Assembly: GCF_001949145.1 (NCBI RefSeq) | Contig: NW_019091556.1 | Coordinates: forward strand, 12,287 to 57,178 | Origin: Acanthaster planci | Taxonomy: Eukaryota; Echinodermata; Asteroidea; Valvatida; Acanthasteridae | Direction of reading: 5' to 3' | DNA length: 44,892 bases | Made by a program: the position numbers and the translations under genes | In this document: one piece after another, positions 1 to 12,300 of the stretch | Layout: each line of letters starts with the position of its first letter | Numbering within the stretch: position 1 is the stretch's first letter | The notes under the pieces: model-generated | The model's database searches: none | What the model was told of the DNA's origin: nothing | Seen by the model: only the letters and a program-made list of their open reading frames with translations

Positions 1-155
1 GGTCTATACCCACCATGGCAGTCCCTGTTCTGCCTGGGTTGGGTTGACAGGATAGGACAAGGTCTATACCCACCATGGCAGTCCCTGTTCTGCCTGGGTT
101 GGGTTGACAGGATAGGACAAGGTCTATACCCACCATGGCAGTCCCTGTTCTGCCT
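1..155. repeat. 60-bp tandem repeat, 2.6 units, running off the left edge
   Basis: Positions 1-60 and 61-120 are identical, and 121-155 repeat the first 35 bases of the unit (GGTCTATACCCACCATGGCA...). The array is intact at base 1, so it probably continues to the left. It lies downstream of the last visible MED25 exon, in its next intron or 3' region. Confidence 0.97.
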
Positions 156-353
156 AAAATCCCTCTAATAACACACACCAGAATACAACTGTAGTTGAGC
201 TTTTATGAAGGAGTGATTTTTTATCAGCTGCTTGTTACCATGTTCATTTTTTAAACATAATCCTAAGGGCCTAGCGTAACAGCAATCGTTTGACTTATTA
301 GGCCAAAGTGCTGACGAAAAGATTATTTCCACAACCAGCTGTCTCCTTCTTAC

Positions 354-3300
354 CATCTGCCCTCGAGTTCTCTCTCCCTGGTTCTTCTTCTGTTTGGTCA
401 GGACCAGTCGGAACTGGTTGACAAATCCAGCCTGGTCGTTGGGAATGAAACCAACAAACATGGACTTCCGTTGAGAATACAACAGCATTAGGATCCGGAT
501 GTTGCACGGAACTTCAGTAGGAAAGTGTACGCTACCAGCCTGTAGATAGGAAGGTTGGAATCCTGTTAGTTTTGAGCAATAAATAACTGGATGCTTACAT
601 AGCTTTGTTAACCCCTTCACTACAGATGACTGCTACTACAGCACCTTTGTGTGAGCATTAGTGCATACCACACATACAGTCTATTCACCATGCAGCTGCT
701 GGTTCAATGGGGCCTGCTGCTAGACAAAGCCCTCCATTCAGGGCATACCACAGCCCAGCAGTCACGGTCAAAATAATCCCACCATGAAGGGGTTAAGGTT
801 TTTTCATTTATTATTTATTTCTTTCTTATTTCTCAGGTAACAACACATGAATACACTCAAACACAAATTAGGAATAACACCATAAACAGATCTAAAAAAC
901 CCTGACAACACCCCTGAAAGATTACCAAAAAGCAAACTAAATCGCTGTCTAGAGGCTCTCCTAAAATGTTACCAGTGACTAGGTTGGGCAAAAGTGGGAC
1001 TCACAAACTAATAAGGCACAGTGAGGAAACACAGAGGGAGGGGGAATAATAAACGGAACTCTGAAGAAAGCTGTGTAGGCCTAAACAAAAAACTGAGAGC
1101 GAAGAGACAAACCACAAGGAATTAAGAAGGGGGAGTAGGGTTACCTCAGAAAATTCTGGCAACACAACATTTTATGCTCCTTTGAATTTCAGTCATTAGT
1201 AGCACAGATTAGGCTAAAGTACAAGTGTCCTTCTGCGGTTGATCAACACATGCTCAGATTCTTGACACATTATCAATAAAATCATTTTTACAAACTTACA
1301 AAATTGCTTTGCATGACTTTCATGAGAGCTCTCATTGCTTCAGGGTCGTTGTTCTGTTCAGGAAACTGGAAACCAACTTGTTGAGAGTTACACAGTAATG
1401 GACTCAGACCTTGCTGTAATGACAGAAGACAAGAACATTAAAAATGACACTGATGAAATGATTCAAATTACCTACAAGGTGCACTACGCTAAGAAACTGC
1501 AAAACTGTCGTAACAAAAAAGATGTTAAGCTATGACATTAGATTTATCTCTCCTTTTGTACACAAAAACAATTCCATTTTTCTTTTACCAATAGATGCTG
1601 TGGAATAAGTTGCATGATGAGTTTATTAGGCCACTGTTCCACTTGGAGTTTGCTATCTGGACCGACGGTCACATGACAGGTATGCGTTCGGGTGATCTTG
1701 GCCTCAGGGCCTGCCATCTTGGGGCGCTGGACGGAGAAGAAAAAAAATTCAATGCCAATTCAATTTTGGTGGGAAAGTAAACGTGAATGCAAAACAGTGA
1801 TGTCAGATCAAATATTTATGTTACAAAGTTGCTAATGTTGAACACATTTCAACTTAGGGCCTTCACAAGGCCAGTCACAAGGCCAGTCACAAGTCCCTTC
1901 ACAAGGCCAGTCACTAGTCCCTTCACAAGGCCTGTCACAAGTCCCTTCACAAGGCCAGTCACAAGTCCCTTCACAAGGCCTGTCACAAGTCCCTTCACAA
2001 GGCCAGTCACAAGTCCCTTCACAAGGCCAGTCACATGGCCAGTCACAAGTCCCTTCACAAGGCCAGTCACCAGTCCCTTCACAAGGCCTGTCACATGGCC
2101 AGTCACAAGACCAGTCACTAGTCTTTTCAGAAGGCCAGTCACAAGGCCAGACACAAGGCCAGTCACAAGGCCAGACACAAGGCCAGTCATAAGTAACAGG
2201 GTGAGCAATGAAAAATTGCTTTTGTCACAGCTCATTTGAATAGCTTGTGAATTGGCTTAGAAAAGACTGAATGAATTGTGCCGGACTTGTGATGGACTCA
2301 AATACAATACTAGATGAAACTGACCTCATGCCATTCTAGCTGACCCCTCCACACCACTGTGTTGACCGGTCCTGTTTGAATACCAGCCATCTGCTGCTGC
2401 TGTTGCTGGTGCTGTTGTTGCTGTACATTCATCGAATCTACAGGCTGAGAGGGGGACATGGTTAGAATAAATCTCATTACGCTGCTCATAAAACAAAGAG
2501 GTAAGTTACCCATGAATGCCATCTAATCTTGTGCCCATGGCTAGGTCTAGGTCACTGCTGGTTACAAATACACTGGCTCATGTTGGCTATAGACATAGCC
2601 ACAGCTTGGAAACCCGTTTTGGACAGCCCAACATGCCTACAAAGTCACTGAGGCTACACACTCAAGAGTGTTTCAACACTAAAATTCCAGTCCTAAACTT
2701 AAGAAGTGCGACTTACCAATGAGCCCATGGCCATCGATTGCTGCTGCTGTGATGACACAAGTTGTTGCTGCTGCTGTTGTTGTTGTAGCATGGGATTGAC
2801 GACACCGATGGGTGCAGCCTGTTGCTGCTGGATACCAGTGACACCAGTAGAGGGAACCAGTGATGACTGTCCTTGCTGCTGTTGTTGCTGCTGCTGTTGT
2901 TGCTGCTGCTGCAATGGTGTGTTTATTGTTGATGGTGTGCTGGGTGTGGGGCCTGGAATGCCGGGAATGTTGGGTTTGACTGGCATACGCTGACCTGTAA
3001 GAAACGAACAAACAAACAAGTAGGAAACAAACCAACAACTTTAATATTTCTGCAGTTACTGACAAGATTTGGTGTCACCTTTTCTTACCGCTTCCGCATA
3101 AATCCATGGCAATCTGACAGAAGCAAAACTACAGGATGTACGTGGGATATTTATAACTGTTCTGCTGTCCACCCTTAGAAGACCTTGTTTTCCACTGTAA
3201 CTGCCCAGAGCTGTCTGAACGTGCAACATGAAATTGTCTAGCTTGTAGGTTTTTACTGCCATAAATTCTACCTTAGAAACATCCATAGACAATAAGAGAA

Positions 3301-6300
3301 ATGTGCAAGTAATGAAAACAGATCTGTGATATGTTTAAGTGGGTTTCCAATACAGAACACTGATCCCAAGCAAAAGCTGCAAACCAAAACAGGTTTATCC
3401 TGGATTTGAGGTTTACTTGAGGCTTGTCCTTGCTGACCAGGGCGTGGCCATCGTTGAGACTGTGTCGCTGCAGCATGTTTCATTACATCCTGAACAGCTT
3501 GGATGGCACCTGAGGGCACCATCTGGCCTGCTGTCACACTCCCGGCAGGATTGGGCTAGACAAAGGATAATCATACACACCATAAGAGCTTACAGTAAAA
3601 GAAAAATACACACACATGGGAATAGGACCCGATTTGATGGAAATGCCCACAGAAAATGTTGCTTAGCAAACTTGAAGCTTTAAACACCTGCTACTTTGAT
3701 TTGAGGAATGTTTGTTGGTGACTTAATAACCTACCTGAGGAATTGCTTGGGTGTAGGTCACCGTCACGTTGGGTTGGACTTGAGACATCCCTGGCATTCC
3801 TCCTGCAGTGATTGGCTGTACCACGGCCATTGGTTGATTAAATGTTGATGTTTGCTGTTGTTGTTGTTGCTGTTGTTGTTGCTGCTGCTGTTGTTGCTGC
3901 TGTTGTTGCTGTCGCTGCTGTCTCACCTGCATCAGCATCTTCAAGTGCTGTGGTGTCAGCTGTTGCAGTGCTGTCTTCTTAGCCAACTGTGACATCGCTG
4001 CTTGAGTCTGTGCCTGCTGTTGCTGCTGTTGCTGCAAACGCATTTTACACAAATATAATCAATTTGATAATCATTCCTCTCTCTCTGAGGAGAAAAGCTT
4101 TCTTCCAAGATTCAAGCACTTATCCCTTCCCATTCGTCTCTAACCAGCCAAAGATAAAATCCTTCCTGTTATCTCCGAGAAGAACTTTTAAAACTGACAC
4201 CACACAACACTCTCTGAGGCCAAATTTCAAATGCACTTAATGTTGAGGAAGGAAACATGAAGACTCGTTCACCAGTGTTGAAGATTTTGTAAAAAAAGAT
4301 TCCTAGTAAATTTGCTAACAAGCAAAAACTGCCTTTCAAAATCCATTGTTTGTCCTTAGGATAGGTAGATGGCTAGATGAGACACTAAGAGGCCATTTGG
4401 CCTTGATAGCCATGGTCTTTAGGGTAATATTTCTGTTCAGGTAGAAATTGACTCAAAGTACATTAGCTTACCTGCTGCTGAGGTCCCCCTTGTATCATCT
4501 GACTTGTAGCTTGGCCACTCATTGGTTGATTGCCTAGAGACTGTTGCCGGGACCCCACTCCCCCGTATGTCTGGGCTGCTGCTTGGTTCTGTTGTTGCTG
4601 TTGTTGGAATTGCTGTTGCTGCTGCTGCTGCTGAAGTTGTTGCTGTTGATACTTTTGTTGTTGTTGTTGTTGCTGGGTTTGGGTTGAGGTGAACTGGTTC
4701 ATAGGTTGTTGTGGTGACATACCCTGACCTTGGTTAACAGTGGCTGGATCGGCAAAAGTAAAGCAAGTTATCAAGAAACCAAAGCCTTTGCATTAGTATT
4801 TTTAATTGACCAAAAATGATTTGTTAGTACCGGCAGTGTGTAACTGACGAGGATATGGCTAAGATTGGCGTGAGGGTTCCTGAAGCGAAAGACGGGTACG
4901 GGTAGACCTGTTTATATAGAGAGTTGCCACATGAGTGTCTCAACTGTTGCAACCAAATTGGACGGTTAGCACACAATATCTGCATACCTTGCTAATGAAC
5001 AGCCATTTTGGTTCCAAAGTTGACACTATTCTCTCTGTATAAAAATCTGGGGTGCATTCGCGCAGCTACTCCTGTCAACATGAGTCGGATGCGTGCGCAT
5101 TACACTTGGGTACAGGAGTATACTCCCGCTGACCCTCGGGTCGTGCTCCAGCCGTTGGAATGCTCAGGAGTATACTCATGTTAACGCAAGTAGCTCACTC
5201 GAATGCACCTCTGGGTACAAGTACGTACCTGGAGAGCTAATAGAGTGACTGGATGGGATGTTAGTTGAAGGAACCTTGAACCCTGGAGAACCAATACGCT
5301 GAGCTCCACGACCACTGACGGATTGATTGGCTGTAGGTGTGGACAAACAGATTACAACCTTGTATCAGTTTCAATGGGAAATTGGCTAACATTAGAAATC
5401 TAGTAGATCAGGATTCAACCCAATGGACTTGATATCAAGAAAAGATTTTCCCCCATATTTGGAAATTGTCAGCATAGCTCTGTCTACTGACTCGCATTTC
5501 TACCCTTGAACATAGGACTCTCGCTTCTAAAAGAACTCTGCCAAGTTTAGCAAGACAGTATCCCAACTATTACTTCATATTTTCATGCTTTAGATAGACT
5601 CAAAAAAGGAGGTGATTACTATAGTGATTCAAAATGAGCCTGAGCAGCACCAAGAGAGGGCGCAATTTCCCTAGCCATGGAGGATCCTTTCGAGGGAACT
5701 GCACTTTGTTGGTTGAAGAGTAACTACGAAATGCATGCATTACGGTTTCATCACTACCAAATATGCCCCACCAACATGGCTTTTTTGAAACCAATGAGGG
5801 GTACTTCTGCCTAAGGCAGAAAATGCTTTCAGGTTTGAAAAGCCATATGCAGAGTCACAGTTGACATAAACAGTCTCTCAAAACAAATTTTGGAGAAATG
5901 TTGATTGTTATGGAGAATAAAACAGCAATTCTAATGAAACAAAGCAAAACCTACATAAAAAGACCGTCACATTCAGATTCTTTTATCAAAAGCAGAAATT
6001 GCTCTTTTAATGATGTTGTCCAATTTTTGTAATGGCTTCATTTCTATGTATGTATGTGTTATCATTTATACACACTCTGAGATGCTGAACTTCCAATGGA
6101 TCGCATGGCGCTACCTGCAGGGGTACCAGTCACAGAGGAAGGAACAGCAGATGATGCAGATGATGTGGATGTTGTTGCCCCGGCTACTGATGCCACCTGG
6201 AGATGTGATGGGGACGAACCTGGGGGGAGGGGTTTGGTGGTATCTGCCCCTGATGATCTCTCTAAAACAGAAACAAAACAAGACAAACACAAAGTTAGAA

Positions 6301-9300
6301 ATGGGATCATTTTCCTGTCTAAGTCACGTACAACGCAGTGGACGTTAAATGACGAGTACACAGTTAAACCTGCTAGTCACATCCTTTCTCTACACCTTGC
6401 GCCGACTTGTAAAGTCAAAGCCACTCAAGAGAACGTTTTGTACCTGTTACATTAATTCTTGATAAGTTTCTGTCCCTAACTGCAGGTGTTGTCAAAGAGA
6501 TCGCTAACCTCCCCCCGTCCTACACAAATTCCACCCCCTCCCAGCATCCATACCTACCTGTAAGCTCAAAGCCACTCAAAAGTACCAAATGTCTTGGATC
6601 TGTTGTGTAATCCTTGATGGGTTTCTGTCCTTCACCACAGGCTTTGTCAAAGAGATCATACAGAATAGCAAGCTTGCGTGGGGACACAATGGAAAGATGG
6701 ATGTTTCTCTGTGGAAAACGACAACCCCAAAAAGAAAAATTACGTCTGATGAATGCACAAGGAAAGAAGTCTAAATGCAATAATTCCAAGAGAGCGAGAT
6801 TGGAAAAAAATGAAACATCAATCAAGTAGTCAGCAGACACACCTGAGGTTGTGAGGGTCCTAGGGCAAAGTACGCTCTAAGGTACAAACAAGTCACCCCC
6901 TTTTTTGTGTTCTATATCAACTTTTATATATGTGAATGGTAAACTCAGGATTTCCAAGATTTTTTGAGAGACTGATTGCAAAATCCTGAAATCAGGAATT
7001 CCTGACAAAAATATTTCAATATCAGGAAAACTCCTGACAACTCTCACCCCTGAAATCTGACAAAATGGAATTACACAACAAAATATAAACATAATAATCT
7101 AACCAAATAATTGGTCTGCTGTCCACAATTCTCAACAATAAAATCAAAAAGCAACTAGAGTAAACAGGAATAGAACTTTTACTCTAAACCAATGAAGCAC
7201 ATACACGTATGCACACGTTGCTGTTTTCTTGGTATTAAAATGACATTTTCTCAAGAAACCTTCATAAATCTTCCCAAATCATCTGCTTGCACAGAGTCAA
7301 GGTCACATTATTTAATCCTCTGTCAGGATTGATACGTGGCTATACTCTATCCTTTCTGATTCAAACCTGCAAAATCCCCCCATGAAGGCAATCATGGAGC
7401 CAGTACTAAGGTGCAGCTTGGTGTAAGCTCCTCTGTGTAAAATGTAATCCCAGGTTCATACATGTAATGAGTGAGTGTACAATTGACTAACCATTGACCC
7501 TCATGACTCATAATTCCTGACATGCACTGTCTTTGTTTGGCTAAGGTTTGGAAAGTCTAGCAGGCAAAGGTAACCATTGAGCAACAATAGTTTCAGGAAG
7601 TATAAAGTGGAAAAAAATCAACTCGCTGTTAGGTCTGCCTGTAACGCAGCCCCCAAACAATCAACAGCTTCATAATGTGGCAAGGATAAAAGGAATATGT
7701 AGTGGTAGGTGGTAAGTTGACAGATGAATGGGCTGGCTCATTTGGCATGCTCTAACAACCTTTTCAGAATTTAGGGTTACGCAGGGCAACACTTACACTT
7801 TCCTGCTTAAAAATAAGATTAGTTGAACATCAATTTATGCTTACAAATTTACAATCCTGTGAAACTAAAGGTTCTGTAGAGAGCTTTCATATTTTGTTAT
7901 TTAGTTAGGAGTGTTGATAAAGACTTGAAAGTACAGTACATGTCAGGAAAACACCATATTTTACTTGCAAAGAAGCAATGTTCGGCTGGACTGTGGGCAT
8001 GTAAAGACTACCGTGTAGACCGACTACTGTATGTACATTGTACGCATGCATCAGGGATGGTTAGGGAAAATCGAGTGTGCCTAGAGCGGTGAATGACAAG
8101 GATTTTGGCCTCAAAACAAATCCAGAAAAAGGCAGAATGCATGCACAAGCAAAAGATTAGCTTTGGCGGTTTGACTTAAACAAATCTTTAGTGGGTATTT
8201 ATCTAGTTTTATTTTTACTGTCTCCACAGTTTGTCGGTGTTTTCACCGACAAAAAATCATCTCATTTGCAGAACAAACAGCGAGACAATATACAAAATCT
8301 CTGCAAACGTCTGTGTGTGTACATAAACACGCCAACGATGTTGTACATGAACACCTGTGTATGTATTGAAATGTAATGAAAGGTAACAATTTTCTTCAAG
8401 CGCGTATTGTTTCCACAAAGTGACAAAAAGTTGGTATAATGCAGTAGGAAAAAAACTTAAAGACCTCAGGGTTTTTCTGTTTTCACAAAGTGAAAAAAAT
8501 TTCATCAGTTTTTATTCATGAATTATTCTGTAATTTAAACAAAATATCTGTAACTACATGTAAGTATGGATTAGCATTTTCCAAGTCTGACATTTCATAA
8601 ATTCGTAAAAAAATTTCTCAATCGGTAACATAAAAGTGATTGAAAAGGTGTATCGAATGGCTGGTATTTTCAAACGCAATTATTTCAGAATGTCAGTTTG
8701 GCCAGATTTAGAGGTTTTTGTCACTTCATGAAAACACTGACGAATCCCTTAGTTCAGACATATGCACATGTACCATGCACTGTGGGTTCACAGCTAAAGA
8801 TTGATTACCGGCCAATCCATTACAGTTCATTCAGTTTAGCAGTGGGAACCAGTGTAAGAAGAATGCAGATGTACATATATCGCATGTGATTTTGATGCAG
8901 CTACATGTACAGTGCACAACATTAAATTTGTCTAAAGTTACAATTTGACTTGTGGAAAGAACAACCCGAACTTAAGCGTGAGAAAGACATAAATTTTGCA
9001 AGATGTACAGATGTTCGTGTTATTTGATTTTTCAAAAAGTGAACAAGGTGACTGTACATTCAGTGGGTGAAATCAGTTCAGTTTCTTTGTGCAGTAACAT
9101 CTTCCTGCTAATGCATATGGGACATTGGAGCCTAGAGGGCCAGTCAAAAACAAGCTCCCACAAACAGGTGGAATGTCCATGTTCTACACGAATGGAAAGT
9201 AGTCTGGTTTGCAGAACTTCTCCACCATATCCTGTCTACACAGTTTGGTCGTGGTGAGGAAAAGACTAGACTGTCAAAGTGCTTTTTAATACTGTGGGTC

Positions 9301-12300
9301 AAAAACTTAACAGCACCAACACAGGGTTCCTGCACCTACACTGTGTATGTGTAAAGGACAATTAAATTCCATGGCTTTTCCACGACCAAATTATGAAAAT
9401 CCATGACCCAATAATACAATTTCTTGAACTCTTCGGACATTTAAAGTTGCAAAAAAAAATCACACAGGGTATGAAAAATTCCATGACTTCAATTATTTTT
9501 ACAAAATTCCATGACATTTCCAGGCCTGGAAAACGAAAACAAACTTCCATGACTTTTCCAGGCCGTGGGAACCGTACAACAGTAACAGCAATATCAGACA
9601 TATACGGCAGATTTCACTGTATGTAAAGGGCATGTGTGCCTACTTGACTGTAACATAGTTTTTTTTCCTCAGAGGGCACTGTGGCCAGTGCTTCACCATA
9701 TTGTGGCAATGACTGCTCATGGACACTAGTAAGGTTGAGGCCTGATGCTCATGACTTCAAACATTATGGCAAACAGCATGAAAAGAAATTGTCATTACAA
9801 CAGCTACCCTAACCCTGCAGTTATTTAGCTCATAAAAGCAAATCACTTATGCTGGTTAGGCTAACAAGATTTATTGCTTCAAGTATGAACACATTCACGT
9901 CCTTCATAGGCTGATATCATTTACTTACAGACAACGGTTGACATGATTCGTATGATGTGGCAAGTGCAGAGCATTATGTACATGTAAAACAGGATCTGCA
10001 ATTTATGTAATTGTTTGGGTATTATGCTCCGTGCACTACGCACATCAAGCAACAAGAAGTCCCGCCGAATAATGGATGCTACACAAGGTCGACAGTGATT
10101 GTGGCATAAATTAGAATTCCCAGAAATGCCTGACTCTAAAAGTGCAATGTAAAAACAGGTGCAACAAAACAGAACTGGTTATTGTAGCTCGTTGAATAAA
10201 AAGGAAATGAGAATAAAAAGTACCATGGCTACATGAATCCTGTATGGCACTTGCACATCTTACGGGACTTTCCCTGTTTTTAGTCTGGTCTTGTTTTGAA
10301 GCCGGGTAGGCTAAATTACTCAATGCCACATATTTGTGTTTAGTAGCAACCGTTGCTAATCAGTAATTTTTAAGTGGTATTTTTTTCTATTGCAATCAAA
10401 GGTATTCAACGTTCCAAGACATTTCAATCCTTAAACTTTCCATGTTTTGCCCAATTATAAAATACTTCAATGGACTAAATTTTGGAACTTACACTAAGAT
10501 GATATAAGTTCTTCGCTGGAAGTGGCATATGAACTCAACAAATTCTTCACAAAATAAACAGCAGTCACTAAGGTTTTTAATTAATATTAGCCTACAAGAG
10601 GTCATTGGTGTCATGTCATTAGACCGGTGAAGACAGTTTAAGAAGTGTTCCAAGTCTGTGGAGGCGCCAGCATTTTCAAATCATATTTCCATTGGCAATT
10701 TCATGTACACAACAATGCAGATAGACTTCAAAGGTGCCTGCATTTCTGCATATATCTGCATAAGTTGAATGCAGTCCTGTCAAAAATCATGCAATTGTAA
10801 AACTTTTACATCATCATTCAAACCAAGTAACATGGATCACAAATGGTCAGGCTGATTTCACCAACTATCTGTAATGACGATTACCCTCCTTATCTGGGTA
10901 CAATTTGTTATTTTGTGAAATTTTCCACCAAACATAGGTAACAATGTCAAGATTTTAATTGAGGGTGGGAATTTACGTTTAATTTGAAAAACATTTAGAA
11001 AACATTCCCAAACCGTTTAAACATTTAGCCAACACTTTACAGAGCGCGTCGCTGCCTATATTGGTGTTTTATGCATAGTTATATAGTTCAACAATTCATA
11101 TCGTCCAACCAATGTAAAAAATGAAAGATTGAAGTTGGGTCACTTAAAACAAGCAATGTTTATTGTTTTGGAATCCACTTTTTTCTAAAAAAGTACATGG
11201 ATAACTAAAAGAGATAAATATTCTGAAAATCAGATTACACGCTACAGGCATTGTTTACAATAAAAATGCCACATTGCATCAATCAAAATATCAAATCTCT
11301 ACCTCCGTTTAAACGTTTGGGAAAATCTGTAAAGGAATTTGGAACTTTTTTCATTTAAAATATGTAAACGTCCCACCCTTAATTTTAATATCTACGTTGA
11401 AAATATTCAACACAAGAGAGTTCAACTGATGCATCTGAAAGCAATATGGATGTTACAATGTAAGTTTCTGAACAATACACGTAGGTCTAATAAAAATATA
11501 GCTCTACACGGAAACAGCATACTCACCTCAGCCATCAGTGTGACTAAATCTTCCGATGTATATCCTATGTAGTTCCCACTTTCCATACTCGGTAGAGAGA
11601 ACGGCGGTAAATTACAGACCAAGATGCATTGACAGGTGCAGTTGGCAAGACTAAAAGGTAGCAAAAAAAATCAAACGTCAAGAAGTCAGACTTTTGTCTT
11701 ACATGGCTGTTGTACATGTTCACCTCTTCAGATCTCCGGAACAGAAAAGAAAGAAGCTCTTGCCATGAAGCAGGCAATGGTCATGGACATCGAGTTGACA
11801 TAAAAATGTATTTAAATAGTAACATCTGGTAAATAAACGTATCTTTTTGTGGGAGGGCGACGACTTTGAATTTACATTTCAGAATGATTTATTTATCTAT
11901 TTATTTATTTCTGATCATCTAACTGCACATTTACATGTAGCACCAATTACAGGATGATAATGAGCGAAGAAGGCAATGAACAAATGTTCAGTTTTAGAAG
12001 TGGTAGGGAAAACCCGGATAAATGTTTTGGGGAAAACCCACGGACTCAGGTAGGGATCGAACACCCAACCCACATGTGGACCAGGCCGGGATTCGAACCC
12101 AGGCCCCCAGATGTGGAAGGCAAGGAAAGAAACACTATGCCAACCTGACTCTCCTACACAGTTAACATTCAACACAATTATGGTCAGAGAGGGAAAAATG
12201 AAAACATATTGAGCACGTCATATTCTGGGGTACAAAACAGAATTTCCTGTAACAGTCTTCTACAGCATATTTTATGATAAAACTGATTGAGTTTTGCACC

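Noticed and set aside
1787-2239. Long open frames on both strands with VTSPFTRP or VTGLVKGL repeats
   Set aside because: They are produced by the 12-bp minisatellite and lie inside a MED25 intron; no splice or start context supports a gene.
2706-2993. Cysteine-rich plus-strand frame (runs of C)
   Set aside because: It is the antisense shadow of a MED25 polyglutamine exon.
3339-3683. 114-codon plus-strand frame
   Set aside because: It overlaps MED25 exon 3555-3417 on the opposite strand and adjoining intron; antisense shadow.
11940-12150. A tRNA gene, because of GGGTTCGAATCCC
   Set aside because: The cloverleaf is incomplete and the same sequence recurs with a non-tRNA body, so it is a SINE head.
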